In this document: positions 1-10,723 of the stretch, in pieces
Position numbering within the stretch: position 1 is the first letter of the stretch
Layout of the letters: every line of letters starts with the position of its first letter
DNA from: Penium margaritaceum
Taxonomy: Eukaryota; Streptophyta; Zygnematophyceae; Desmidiales; Peniaceae
Direction: 5' to 3'
Assembly: GCA_023375785.1 (NCBI GenBank)
Contig: SZWC01001162.1
Span: 49,697-77,470 of the forward strand
DNA: 27,774 nt
Notes under the pieces: model-generated
Told to the model about the DNA's origin: nothing
The model's input: only the letters and a program-made list of their open reading frames with translations
Databases searched by the model: none
Program-made: the position numbers and the translations under genes

Positions 1-135
1 TGTGCGCGCATAGAGTTAAAGCAAAAAATATTGTTTTTGGGCCGGTTCAGGACAAACTGACTCTACCGCGTGTGTCACCACCGTGCGCCGTGGTAGCTGT
101 TAATGCTAGGAGCTTGTCCCAGATTTGAGCCCCAC
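1..135 (+). repeat. Partial 5' LTR of element A
   Basis: The window opens inside an LTR. The run from TGTGCGCGC through GGGCCGGTT, then the CCGCGTGTG...CCGTGCGCCGTGG stretch, matches the central part of B's LTRs and of the LTR at 27202. After about position 105 it jumps to TAGGAGCTTG, which resembles the LTR 3' end, so an internal deletion of roughly 150 bp is inferred. No primer-binding site is recognisable after it. The right boundary is approximate. Confidence 0.6.
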
Positions 136-239
136 CTCCACCTCTTCCTCCTTCTCACCCTCTACCCTGAGCAGCCAGATTCAGGGCATTGTAGCGGTCG
201 CATAGGGGAAGAAGGGGAAAACGAAACGCAGCAAGGTTC

Positions 240-520
240 AGTAACAGTAGCAGCAGCAGCAGCAGCAGCAACCGATCAGTAGCAGTGAATGCTCTGTCCA
301 GCACTACAAAAGTGGGGGCACTCACTGCTATGCAAAGTTCCAGCAGTCCCTTGATTGGACCAGGATCACGTGTGGCTGCCAGGCGGTGCACACACAGCAG
401 ACGTCTTCTAGCAACACGAGGGCGGGTTGTGTCGCGGCCACGATGGCAGCAGAGGCCGCTTCTTCCCTAGGCAGCAGCAATGACCAGGCACCCTGGAATC
501 GCACAATCCTAGCGCTTTGC
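240..520 (+). pseudogene. gag C-terminal remnant of element A
   Basis: A CAG/GCA run (about 243-271, reading as Gln or Ser/Ala) is followed by a reading that parallels B's gag: HCYAKFQQSLDWTRI where B has a CCHC knuckle followed by QQPLDWARI. Eight residues covering most of the knuckle (second Cys, His and last Cys) are missing, so nucleic-acid binding would be lost. Ser/Ala-rich sequence follows, as in B. The 61-codon open frame at 285-470 is in another phase and is not taken as the gene. Confidence is moderate because the match is short but colinear. Confidence 0.55.
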
Positions 521-734
521 TAGCTGTTGGCACTTCACACTTAGAGAGGTGCCATGTGTTTGTTGCCCATGATGATGCTTGTGGAGGAGCTTAGTCAGCT
601 TGTGATGAGGATGGACCTGAAAGCACAGCCTCAGTTGACGAGTCACGGATTTGTGTTGTTCGTCATTTCTCTGAGTCCTCCACAGAGTGTCTGGCAAAGG
701 TGTAACACTCTGTGGCCTGTATTTTTGTGATGAT

Positions 735-1446
735 GACAGGTTTTGAGACAAGTGGCACCTGGATCATTGAATTTGGTACCATCTATCACAAGACATGTCA
801 TCGTAGTGAATTAGTGATTCTTGGTCCTCTTATGTCTGTTCAGTCTGTTTGAAGAGAATCTGGTCAGTTGTTTCCTGTCTAGGGAGTTGGGATGGTGCAA
901 TTCGATGGTCCGTCTTGCCCCTTGTACATTTCCAATATTCTCTTTGTCCCTCCTCTTAAGCTCAGCTTGCTCTCTGTTTGTCTATGCAGTAGGATTGGTC
1001 CTTCTATTGACCACTCTGCTGACTCTGACAAAGTGAACATTCTCAAGATATGTGCCATTATTCCTCATACCTCAGTTGTGGATGACTTGTATCATATTTC
1101 TTGCTTCACTCCCTTGATCTCTTCTCTTGCCTCTCCATCTACGCATGTGTTTCTCACTGGCATCCTATCACCTGAGCACCAGCATTTGCTACATCGCCGC
1201 CTCTTCCATGTGAGATCGGACTCTGTGTCCAAGCTCAATCCAAAACAACTCGCCGCCTCTGCCCTTAGTCTCGACACGTCTTCCTTAAAAGAGCAGCCCA
1301 AGACCAATCGAATCTGGTGCACTCAAGGTAAGATGCATCGCTACAATTTTCCTGAATCGTGTCCTCGGGCACTATGTCCGCTGGATTTGGTCCAATCAGA
1401 CTCCCTTGGTCTCCTCCGAGCCGAGTCCCTCTCAGATTGGGGTTGA
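735..1446 (+). pseudogene. Protease and pre-integrase segment of element A
   Basis: Translation gives SGTWIIEFGTIYHKTCHRSE, aligning with B's protease (GGTWIIDSGATHHMTCRRSD). The catalytic Asp-Ser-Gly has become Glu-Phe-Gly, so the protease is dead. From about 892 a 184-codon frame continues through the post-protease region, the GAG-pre-integrase block (HQHLLHRRLFHV, with the later His of the HHCC pair changed to Phe; IWCTQGK, where the first Cys of the CxxC is Trp) and the start of the integrase core (VQSDSLGLL keeps the first Asp). It ends at TGA at 1444-1446, where B continues. The frame is interrupted between 780 and 890. Confidence 0.8.
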
Positions 1447-2560
1447 TGAATTCTCACCCACACAGATGACTTCACCCGGATGTAGTGGGTCTGCAGCCTC
1501 TGCTACAGGTTGATGCCACCTGGCAGTGTGCCTATGGCTAGTGATGGCTGAGAACCACTCTCCTCACACCCTCAAGATGTTCCATTCGTATTATAGTGGT
1601 AAGTTCTTAGGCAAGATGGACACCTTCTTTGCTAAGAACTGTGTCATCCACTTACTCTCCATCCCTCATACACCAAAGCAAAATAGTGTGTCTGAGTATT
1701 GGAAACTGCACCATGGAGGATGTGGTCCATTCTATGCTATCTGAGCGCAGTCTTCCTAATCATTTTGCCTTTGAGGGCTTCTCCTACATGACGTAGGTCT
1801 GGAACCACCTGTCGTACAATCCTCTTCAAGACCATGTCACAACGTATGAGTTGTGGTTCGGCCATTGTGCTGACATTCATCTGTCTTGTTTCTAGGAGTC
1901 CTAGCATGCGTCTTGTATACCAAGGACTAGCAGAGGTCTAAGGTCTTTCCTTGGGTTTGAATGTCTTCTTTCCTTGAAATATCTCCTCATTAGACTACTT
2001 GGCGCCTTTGGAACCCCCCTTGCCACATATCGTCAAGTCTGGAGACACTCTCTTCTTTGAGGCAGTCACCTACCATGACCTGTCTAGCATTCTGTCACTT
2101 GCTAACAAACACGTTCTCAGCGGCATGGCCTCACGGTGGATGAGGGTGTCCAGACATGAGGATGTTTCCGTTTGGACCTCATCACAACTGGGCCAGTCAC
2201 CAGTTCATGTCCATCTTGGCTATTGATCTACTGGCCTCTTCGGTCCCTACTGGAACACCTGATTCCGTGGCTGTGTAAGGCCCCTGTGGCACACCTAGTT
2301 TTGTGCCTATGTCAATCCCCTCCCATAAACCTGTTGTTATATCTATGTGAGTACCCTCTGGCACACCTGCTCTTGTGCCAGTGGCAGTCCCCCCAGATAC
2401 ACTTGTGCATGTGCCAGATCATCACTTGATCATGTGCATGTGCCTGTGTTCCCTTTGTGTGAGCCAACCCCTGACCATGCATTGCCTCCAGCTACATCCT
2501 CTCCTCTTCCCCACGAGTGGGCAGCCCCAGTGGCTGTTTTCCAGCCACCTGATCCAAGTT
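1447..2560 (+). pseudogene. Integrase core and C-terminal segment of element A
   Basis: Readings in several phases align with B's integrase. The region at 1526-1744 gives LWLVMAENHSPHTLKMFHS and then YYSGKFLGKMDTFFAK, where the second catalytic Asp (B: SDRGGEF) is Tyr. The third acidic residue survives (QNSVSEYW). Downstream, FEGFSYMT is followed by TAG where B has Trp, and YTKD is followed by TAG where B has Gln. The segment 1999-2226 (SGDTLFFEAVTYHDLSSI) matches B's region just after integrase. After about 2250 the sequence is a Pro/Leu-rich linker. The segment stops at the solo LTR insertion. Confidence 0.75.
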
Positions 2561-2565
2561 GTGAG

Positions 2566-3543
2566 TGTTGAAGATTGCCCCTCTGCATGCCCAAGTGCGG
2601 CAAACGGGAGCCGCCGCCGAGCCGCCAGAGAGAGGAAATTCCTTGTCATTGGATCTGGTGACTCGGGGATTGCTCGAATCCTAAAATGGAGGATTGCCCC
2701 TAAAAGTTCACAAGTCGCTAAATCCGGTGGAAGTTGTTTCACCGGAGTCGGACTAGTAACAAGGGACATATGGGGTTCCAAAGTTGGGGTGTGCGAGGCG
2801 GCTCTCAGAGCCGGCCGTGGTTCGACTTCCGGTGAATAATTGACCGGAACGAGTAACAAAATGTCATCTGGGGATTTTGCTCCGGAAGATCTGCCGAGGC
2901 GTCCGGTGGATGATCCGCCGGATTTCAGGGGTGCAGTTTGTTTCTGAGGGACTGAGCCAAAATCCTGGCTCAGAGTCCGAAACTCACTAGTGAAGTTTGT
3001 TACTCGGGGACTTAGTCAAAATTCTGACTGCAGTTCCGCGAACAAGTTTCGAACCACATCAATCCCCATCACCAAACACGATGATTTACTTATCGAAACA
3101 GACCCCAAAGGCATAAGGGGCACTGATGCTACACGTAGGGACATCTGCGCCTCCGGAATGGCCTTTTGATGGGCTCTTGATGTGTGAGGGTGCCTCAGCG
3201 GGCGACGTGGTGCGCGCCACCGACTGAGCGGCTGATTTGGGGTATTGCGCTTCGGCTGACGTAGCAGGAGCTACGGTGATCTGAATTGCACACAGTTTTA
3301 AGCGTTTGAGAGCTCATGACTAGTCCTACAAATGTTCACATCATGTCCATGTTCAAAAACTTATGCAAATTTACGTTATTCCCTTCGCAAATGTGACTGT
3401 CTGGCACTTGCCTTCCACTCTCAGAAACATAGCGTGAGGCGACCAGAAAGCTTACGCTTAGACTCAGAACACCCACACAAAACTGAGCCGTGAGCACAGA
3501 AGACCCGTCAGGCCACGTTAGAACCGGACCCCGGTTTCCGACA
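2566..3543 (+). repeat. Solo LTR (element F family) inserted in element A
   Basis: A 978-bp block begins TGTTGAAGATTGCC and ends GGTTTCCGACA (TG...CA). It is flanked by perfect 5-bp direct repeats GTGAG at 2561-2565 and 3544-3548. No primer-binding site, polypurine tract or coding region lies beside it, so it is a solo LTR left after LTR-LTR recombination. It is homologous, in inverted orientation, to element F's 3' LTR at 6999-7805. Shared blocks include AATCCTAAAATGGAGGATT, GACCGGAACGAGTAACA and AAACATAGCGTGAG. A's pol alignment resumes after it. Confidence 0.9.
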
Positions 3544-3548
3544 GTGAG

Positions 3549-5350
3549 GACACCTGCATCATGAAACTCCCAAGAGCCCTGTGATTTTATTCAACCATTG
3601 GAATCCAAGGATTGATCGACAGCTGAATTGGTATCCAGATTTCTCACTCGGAGTGTAGAGATTGACGAGTATCGTATGAAGGTCCTTGGCCTGAGTTCCC
3701 ATGAAAGATACATTGAGGTACACCCAACGTGCCATGTCAACCATGATGTGGTGTCCAGTGAGTTCTTGATCGCTTGCAATGTCCCAGCTGACCTTGTTGT
3801 GGTCAGGCCGAGTCCAAAGGCATGCATGTTGGCCATCCACAGCTCTCCCTTGAAGGTGCCTGATCCAAGTCCGTTGAAGGAGGCACTCCTGGCTAAGGAT
3901 ACAAAGTTGTGGCGTGCTACTTGCTAGGATCAGATAAGAGCCCTCTGTGAGCATGGTGTTCAGAAGCTTGCTGACCTCCCATATGGATAGAAGGTTGAGC
4001 AAGAAAAGTTGGTCTGATGCAAGAAGGTGAAGCCTGAAGGTGCACTAGATTGCTGTAAAGCACACTTGACGGCCAAGGGGTTCTCACAAGTTGAGGGTGT
4101 GGACTTCACTGACACCTTATAAACCATTGGCTCTGTGACCACTGCCTAGGCATTTTTCAGTTTTGACATTTAGTATGACAGGCAGCTGCACCAGATGGTT
4201 GTGAACAACACATTCTTCCATTGTACTCTAGAGTAGGAGATCTATGTGGTCTAGCCACCTAGCTTTGAGATCAGTGACTAGCTGTGGCGCTTGTACAATC
4301 TAAAGTAGTGAGCCTGGTGCTGGAACGCGGAGATCACTGGCACACTGACGCATTTCGGCTATGTGCAGAGTGACGTTGATCCATCCCTCTTTCTCTAAAG
4401 GACAGCTTAGCACTTCACCACCATCGTAGTCTATGTGGATGGCCTCCTCACCATGTTTCCTTCAATGGAGGACATGAAGGAGGCCAAGGCAGTCCTTCCT
4501 GTTGCCTATAAGATGAAGAACCTTGGTCCTACAGTTAATTTTCCTCTACATGGAGATCGTGCGTGATTGTCGGCATTGCGGTGGATTAATTTTCTTACCA
4601 TCTTGGTGCAATATCCACAGCTTCTACCCCCATCACACCTGAATAGCAGGATGCCCTAAACGTGGATGATCCAGTATAGTTGGGGTAGACAATGGAAGTG
4701 TCAGTATACTCCCTCCTCATCAATTGTTTGATGTACTTTGCCACGACACAATAAGAAATCACCTTGATAGTCAACGTCCTTGTACAAATCTTTTAGTTTT
4801 CTCAGACAAAAGCGGTGGAGCGAGTGGTATGGTACATGGTTTACACAACCTACCTTGGACTCAGCTTTTTTCGGCAATGTTTGGTGTTAGTCAATAGCTA
4901 CACCAACAACAACTGGGCCTCGAGTCCTGATGGACACAGTCGGACAAGCCAAGATTTCATGCTGGATGGCATTGATGTGTCATGAGACGACACCAAGCAG
5001 GACTGCGTTTAGGTAGCTGATCAGAGGCAAAGTAATTTACGCTAGGGATTGGAGATGTTGAGGCAATGTGGCTGTAACATTTGTTTTGTGCGTTGTGGAG
5101 ATCTGATCCTTGCATCATTTTGTGCATTGAAACCTTGAGTGCTCTTGCCATTGCTCAGAACTCTAGTGTGCTTCATGCACGCACAAAGCACATTGCTATT
5201 GAGAATCACTTTGTACATGATTTGGTGGAGCGACAAGTGATCCTTGTCATCTGGGTCTACACCAACATGGAATAGGCTCATTTCCTGACCAAAGCACTGG
5301 TGCGTGAGAGGTTCATGGTGGCCATTCATTGTTTCAGGCTTTGCCACTTG
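3549..5350 (+). pseudogene. Reverse transcriptase and RNase H segment of element A
   Basis: The 99-codon frame at 3628-3927 and its continuations align throughout with B's RT (VLGLSSHERYIEVHPTC and ADLVVVRPSPKAC). At least ten in-frame stops follow, most of them TAG. Catalytic sites are lost: HQMVVNN has Val for the first catalytic Asp, and YVDG (about 4430-4441) replaces YVDD. RNase H is still recognisable, with SYTNNNWASSPD (Asp to Asn), HARTKH at about 5177-5194 and FLTKALVRERF near 5281. It lies downstream of the solo LTR insertion and ends at the TG microsatellite. Confidence 0.85.
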
Positions 5351-5354
5351 CTTG

Positions 5355-5355
<1 letters not shown>

Positions 5356-5440
<85 letters not shown>
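5356..5440 (+). repeat. (TG)n microsatellite
   Basis: This is an uninterrupted TG dinucleotide tract of about 42 units at the end of A's RNase H region, before its polypurine tract. B and E lack it at the matching place, so it expanded after A inserted. The Cys-Val repeat ORFs across it are artefacts of the microsatellite. Confidence 0.97.
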
Positions 5441-5443
<3 letters not shown>

Positions 5444-5512
5444 GTCTATTGAACATCTTGTTGTATACTTGTCTCATTTTGTATGCACATGGATGTGCAT
5501 ACCATTGGGTTA

Positions 5513-5520
5513 TGGGGGAG
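5513..5520 (+). other. Polypurine tract of element A
   Basis: TGGGGGAG lies directly before the LTR start TGTTGTGATG. The same arrangement, ATGGGGGAG then TGTTGTGAT, is found on the - strand of element B at 19425-19433. This tract primes plus-strand synthesis. Confidence 0.8.
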
Positions 5521-6159
5521 TGTTGTGATGTGAGCCATCCCTGCTTGTATAGCTTACTGTGACCACTTTGTTGTGTCCATGCTCATGCAAATCCTTGATG
5601 CAGACCCAGCTGGTGCCGGTGCACTGTCCCGTGGTGGCCAACCTACCAGAAGCTGCTAGACTGCTGCCACGAAATCCTAGCTGCTTGGCGAGACACTCCT
5701 CAACTTTTCTGCAGTCTCTGTGATTTTCTCCATGTACAAGCTTTAAATCCCAGTTCTCATGTTTGGAATTCTACATCCACCAACCATTGTGGGACCCATG
5801 CATGTGTGCAATTGCTACGTCCGGGTCAAAAATCTTCATTCATTGGTTTAGACAATTCTACATTCGGATGCCTATGCGTAGAGTTACGGCCAAAACAATG
5901 GCTTTGGACTGGTTTTACGACAAACTAACATTGTCGCCTGCATCACCCACTGTGCCCCATGGCAGCTATTCATGATATGTGCTTGTCACTTGTCAGTTCT
6001 CTCTGCATGCTAAAGCTGTTTAAGGTGATGAAATCTATCATGCATCTCCCTAGCCCAATTCTTGTTGTTTCATGCACCTAGTTGAATGCTAGTTTGTCAG
6101 ATAACTGGACAATGTTGCTACGTGAGAGACCGCAATACTAGGAGCTTCCTAACATCATA
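5521..6159 (+). repeat. 3' LTR of element A
   Basis: It starts TGTTGTGATG directly after the polypurine tract and can be followed along the B-family LTR: AGCTTACTGTGACCAC, the GAGTTACGGCCAAAAC palindrome region near 5880, CACTTGTCAGTTCTCTCTGCA, and CAATACTAGGAGCTTCC at the end. Its length of about 639 bp is close to B's 643 bp. The terminal CA is mutated, so the end is placed by alignment to within a few bases. Divergence from B is high, consistent with great age. Confidence 0.8.
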
Positions 6160-6998
6160 TAGGAAGCCTCCAAATGTCCTGATTTAATTTGTCCCTTTGT
6201 TGATTTAGTTACTTTTGGATTTTAAAGTTAGGAGAGTGAGGAAGATAGGAGCCCGTGGGGTGACCCCACATGGCATACAGACCATGGATGAAGCTTGTAG
6301 AACTTGTATACAGAACCAAGACAAGAGAGAGGACAGGGACCAAGCATCTAAGAGCCAGTGAGTGTGCACCTCACTAATGCATCACACAAGCAAGGCCACG
6401 AGGCCACTCGAGGGTCAAGCCCGACCTCTCCGTATGAAAATGAGGACGACGGCTACTTAGAAAGGGCCAATACCAGGAGGGGGTTTTGCTGACACTGGCT
6501 TGCATGAAAGAGGCTCAGGTTCAGCTTACGGCACATGAAGGGAAAATTAAGAGAGCTTGGGAATGAGACCGGTAATGATGGAGAGACCACCAGGAAGGGG
6601 GCTAGGAGCCCAGGACTTCTCAGCAGGCTCATCTGTGGGCATGTGCAGCATATCAAAATTGTACAGTCATAGCACTCTGGGCAGCATGCCCAGTTGCAAT
6701 TTTGCGACAGCTAATGAGAGCATACGCCACCACGGGGTCTGTAGGATTACAGCGTACTGGTTGTGTGATGTATGTACTGATTTCGTCCAAAAGTTCCTCG
6801 GGGTCTTCCATGCTGAGATCACACACTGCACAAGCTACCTTACGAGATTTGGGAGTAAAGCGAGGACTGGGAGAAGGATCAATTGAGCATTACTACTCCC
6901 AAAGAATTCCGCCCTGAGGCCAAGAGAAAAAGCGAGTCTCCCAGGAGGAGAAGAAGAATTTGGAGGTGAAATCCGATGATGAGATTTCAAATTCCTTC
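6160..6998. other. Unassigned spacer between elements A and F
   Basis: I find no retroelement domain, LTR match, RNA gene or convincing coding frame in this 839-bp stretch. The open frames in it (at most 109 codons, overlapping on both strands) show no recognisable motif. It may be the only non-retrotransposon sequence in the window, or an unrecognised decayed repeat. It borders the outer end of F's 3' LTR at 6999. Confidence 0.4.
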
Positions 6999-7805
6999 TG
7001 TCGCTACGGTAGGAGGGCGCGAGCAAGAGTGACTGCAAAGAGTGGCACATTAGAAGGATCATCTTTGGCATCCACCGCACCGGTCGTCTCACGCTATGTT
7101 TATTGGAGTGGAAGAGTGTTGCAAAACAGTCACTTTTGCGAAGGAAACAATGCAATTTTGCATCATTTTTTCAACATGGACAAGAACTAGTTATAGGAAT
7201 GGTCACAAGCTCCCAATGCACCAAACCGCGTGCGATTAGGATCACCATAGCTCCCGCTATGTCAGCCGAAGCGCGACATCCCAATCCAACCGCTCAGTCG
7301 GCGGCTCGCACCATGTCGCCTGCCGAGGAGCCCTCATACATCAAAGGCCCATCAAAAATGCCTTTCCAGATGCGCAGATGTCCCTACATGTAGTGGCGGT
7401 GCCCCTTGCGCCTTTGGGTCTGTTTCAATGAGTTAATAATTGAGTTTGGTGATGCGGATTGATGTGGTTTGAAACCTGTCCGCGGACCTATAGTCAGAAT
7501 TTTGACCAAGTCCCTCAGTAACAACCTGTACCACTGGATCCAGTGGATATTATCCACAAGGCACCTCAGCAGTCTTCGAAAGCAAAATCCACAGATGGAA
7601 AACTGTTACTCGTTCCGGTCATTTTTTTGTGAGCAGTCGAACCGCAGCCGACTCCCTGAGCTACCATGCACACCCCAACTATATCTCCCTTGTTACTTGT
7701 CCGATTCCAATGAAACAACTTCCACCGGATTCAACGACTTGTCAAATTTCAGGGGTAATCCTCCATTTTAGGATCCAATCAATCCTGAAGCCGCTAGATT
7801 GAGCA
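6999..7805 (-). repeat. 3' LTR of element F
   Basis: On the - strand it starts TGCTCAATCTAGCGG at 7805, directly after the polypurine tract, and ends CCGTAGCGACA at 6999 (TG...CA). The body matches the solo LTR at 2566-3543 over most of its length, including CCGGTGGAAGTTGTTTCA, GACCGGAACGAGTAACA and GACTTGGTCAAAATTCTGACT. It is about 170 bp shorter than the solo copy, mainly near the start. The outer boundary at 6999 is inferred from the matching CGACA end. Confidence 0.75.
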
Positions 7806-7816
7806 TTCTCCCCCTT
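7806..7816 (-). other. Polypurine tract of element F
   Basis: On the - strand, CAAGGGGGAGAA sits immediately before the LTR start TGCTCAATC. It lies about 35 bp beyond the last RNase H reading frame, the normal place for the plus-strand primer. Confidence 0.75.
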
Positions 7817-7848
7817 GCACCTGCCTTGCCCGCTGCTCTTGCTTGCTC

Positions 7849-8530
7849 TCACTCATCTTCCATTGCGCCCTCCAGTCCATCATAGCTGGTCATCCCAAGC
7901 CCGGCAACGCTCATCGTGTGCTGGTCCATGGGTTGCAATTTGGTCAAGCAACCCACAAGCATGTTGTGCGTGCTGTGCACTTGTAGCACCAAGTGCCCCT
8001 TTTCAACCATGTCATGTGCGTAGTGATAACGCACGTCGATGTGGTTCATCTTCTTGTGCTGTGTCTGGTTGTTGGTCAATAAGATGTAGCCGGTGTGTCC
8101 CCTTACACCAATGTAGGCTCATGTTGCGGCATGCCCAGCTCCCCCAGCATCTTGCAAAGCCACACTGCCTCCTTGACCGCCTCAGCCAGCACGATGTACT
8201 ATGCTTCCACTATGGAGGTGGCGATGCAGTCTTGCTTCCCATTGCACCACGAGACCGATGCACCAACAAGGAAGAACACATAGCCAGATGTGGACTTCCA
8301 CTTGTCCACATCGCTAGTGTAGTTTGCATCGTATAGCAGACCACACGCAAGGGGTCTGCACGCCCCTTGCTCTTGAACCTCAAGTGAGCATGCCGGTAGC
8401 GGAGGATGCACTTGACCGCCTGCCAGTGTAGTAGCCTTGGATTAGCCACGTACCTAATCTCTTGGCCCACCGCTTAGGCCAAGTCCGCCCAAGTCACCAC
8501 CATGGCGTACATGAGGCTGCCCACCGTCGA
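7849..8530 (-). pseudogene. RNase H segment of element F
   Basis: Fragments on the - strand read [20 protein letters not shown], then [20 protein letters not shown] and [20 protein letters not shown], then IVEAEY. This is the copia RNase H order. The last part (HYAHDMVEKGHLVLQVHS) ends at 7849. Several phase changes separate the pieces, and stops lie near 8476 (TAA where Tyr is usual) and in the stretch at 8080-8200. It is a non-functional remnant. Confidence 0.8.
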
Positions 8531-8533
8531 TTG

Positions 8534-9623
8534 TTAGGGTAACCCAGCCATATCCTCCCGCTCTTCTTTTGTTTGCAGTGTCATTGCTGCACTCATTTCA
8601 CAGGCCGTGGAGACTATGATACCAACAGGTTTGCAGTCTTCCATGTCGTACCACTTCAGCACCTTGGCCACATACTTGACCTGTCCTAGTTCAAGTGTGC
8701 GCGCCCTCCGGTTTTGCGTGATGCTCACCCCGAGGTAGTACTCAAGCTCCCCCATGTACGACATCTGGAATCCATTGCTCAGCTGCTCTTTTAGATATTG
8801 TAGGCTCAACAGATCCTGTCAGGTCGTCCACGTAGAGTGCAATGATATGATGGAGCTAGTTACCGCGCTCCACGCATACGCTGTGATCCGACTCACAGCG
8901 CTTGAAGTCAAGTTGTGCCATGAAGCAGTCCATCTGTGGGCACCAGCATCCGGGCGATGGGTTTAGCCTGTAGAAGGACTTCCGCAGCTTGTACACCTTG
9001 CCCTCCGGCGCCTCCACCCCCTCCGACACCTCCATGTAGATCTCTTTGTCTATGATGCCATTGAGGAAGGCCATTTTTTTGTCCATTTGGTGCAGCTCCA
9101 TGTCCTTCACGACTGCTAGTGTAAGGATCGTCCACATGCTTGTGAACTTGGCGACGGGAGCAAACGTTTCATCGTAATGCTCACCCTTATGCTGTGCGTA
9201 TCCCTTTGCCACCAGCCGCACCTTGCATTTTTCAACCACACATTCATTTGTGAACTTCGACTTGAAGACCCACTTTGAGCCGATGACCTTGGCATCTTTT
9301 GGCCTGTCAACCAACTCCCATGTGTCATATTGAGTGAAAGAAGCTAGCTCCAATTTGATGGCTATGTCCCATTGATCCCCTTCAGGCCGTACAAGTGCCT
9401 CTTGCACGGTAGTTGGCTCTGTTGATGCAGCCAGCTTACACTGCGTCATGCCGATCCATCGACTAGTGCTTGCGTCAGAGGGCTTCCCCACTTTCCGCTG
9501 CCTCCCGCTGTAGCGCGGCATTTTTGTTGGCACATCGTTGCTCTGCAGTGATCCCTCCAACTCTACACGCTCAGATGAATCATTTACCAGATGGCTCCCC
9601 GAGGATCCCTCCCGCTCCGACAA
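8534..9623 (-). pseudogene. Reverse transcriptase segment of element F
   Basis: The 255-codon frame at 8856-9623 is the copia RT: WELVDRPKDAKVIGSKWVF, VRLVAKGYAQ, ETFAPVAK, LHQMDKKMAFLNG (first catalytic Asp kept) and EAPEGKVYKLRKSFYRLNPS. It ends at a TAG. In the same region the sequence continues to IALYVDDL, whose YVDD box lies at 8823-8834, so the catalytic motif itself is intact. A shift then leads to the 91-codon frame 8534-8809 (MGELEYYLGVSITQ), the RT connection region. The pre-RT linker is Ser/Glu-rich. Confidence 0.88.
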
Positions 9624-9849
9624 AACATCACCCGGACAAACGGCGTGTCCAGTGGATTTCCCACCGATGCTTGATGCGTTCTCGACCAGGAGTGCACACC
9701 TTGGTATCCTTAGTGCCTCATTTGTCAGATCCTTCTAGTGGATCTCCTCATCAACTTGATTTTCATAAGTGTCCTCCATGTCGGCTGCCACTGCTGGTGC
9801 ATCATCGCGCTCTGATGCCGCATCCTTAACTTCAACGTTTGCCGGCTCC

Positions 9850-10700
9850 TTCTTGTAGTCAAGGAGCTGGAACCACTCCCCCATCTTCAGAGAGTCCATC
9901 ACTTCCACATCGTTCCTAGTGATGTAGCTCTACTGTTTGTTGAAATTAACATCTCGGCTGCGGAATACCTCCTCTTCTGCATGTCGTAGAGCCGGTACGC
10001 CTCATGTGCGCTCTCATAGCCAAGGAAGAGATATGACTTTGCTTGCGGCTCTAGCTTGCTGTCGCGCCGCGACATCTTCCAGTCACTCTTCCCCTTCAGC
10101 AAAACTGTTGGGGTGAGGTTGATGGTGTAGCTCGTCGTACGTATAGCTTCCGCCTAGAAGCTTTGCGGCAGCTCCACATCCACCAACATGGTCCGTACCA
10201 TGTTTAGCAGCATCTGCTTTGCCCGCTCCGCCAAGCCATTTGACTGAGGCAAACATGGCGTAGTTTGTTCCCATTTTCTATCCTGCTGATTCCTCCACCC
10301 ACTACAACCCACGTACTCTCTACCATTGTCGCTGCATAGTTCTCTGACCTTCTGGTCGGTCTGCCCTTCCAGCGCTGCGACATACTCCTTCAGCTAGTCC
10401 TGGACCTCGCCTTTCTGCTTCATGTAGTATGCGTAGATTTTTCTCTTGTAGTCATCGATGAAGGTGACGAAGTAACACGCACCACTCTCTGACACCGTCT
10501 TGAATGGTCTGCACACGTTGCTGTGCACAACCTGCACCAGGCCCAAGGTGCGATTCACATTCTCGTTGAACGGTTTACGCCACGCCTTACCCAAGATTCT
10601 AGGCTCACACGTTTTGTGCTGTGCTGCATCCGTTGCCTCCTCCGTACCGTTAATGACGAGGCCGCATACCAGCTCCAGCTTTTCCACCTCCTTCAAAAGT
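9850..10700 (-). pseudogene. Integrase segment of element F
   Basis: Three fragments are colinear. Frame 10394-10696 holds the end of the HHCC domain (HKTCEPRILGKAW, second Cys changed to Arg) and the start of the core (VVHSNVCRPF, where Asn replaces the first catalytic Asp; FIDDYKRK). About 10270-10380 reads ELCSDNGREYV and QSNGLAERAK, keeping the second Asp and the Glu. The rest (10102 down to 9899) reads KSYLFLGYESAHEAYRLYD, the usual end of copia integrase. A TAG and at least two frameshifts disrupt it. Confidence 0.82.
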
Positions 10701-10723
10701 GCGGGTGAGGACTACCCTAGTCG

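Larger units (their letters stand above)
1..6159 (+). mobile_element. Element A: degraded Ty1/copia retrotransposon
   Basis: This is an old copia copy. It has a partial 5' LTR running off the window start, a gag remnant, protease/integrase and RT/RNase H reading frames full of stops and frameshifts, a polypurine tract at 5513-5520 and a 3' LTR at 5521-6159. Its protein fragments align in order with element B further along, so A and B are one family. The N-terminal gag of B is missing from A, because the leader passes from the LTR remnant almost directly to the knuckle region. A solo LTR of another family splits it at 2566-3543. It cannot encode functional proteins. The pol fragments give high confidence, and the exact left LTR end is uncertain. 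Confidence 0.9.

Noticed and set aside
2375..2859. Overlapping 154- and 145-codon frames on opposite strands
   Set aside because: They span the junction of A with the solo LTR, so they are chance frames.
5150..5440. Possible CRISPR-like or satellite repeat
   Set aside because: Only a simple dinucleotide tract is present; there are no direct repeats with spacers anywhere in the window.
5304..5562. Cys-Val repeat proteins
   Set aside because: They are translations of the TG microsatellite.
6557..7393. Several + strand frames of 71-109 codons
   Set aside because: Those beyond 6999 lie in F's LTR, and the rest overlap each other and opposite-strand frames without any motif.
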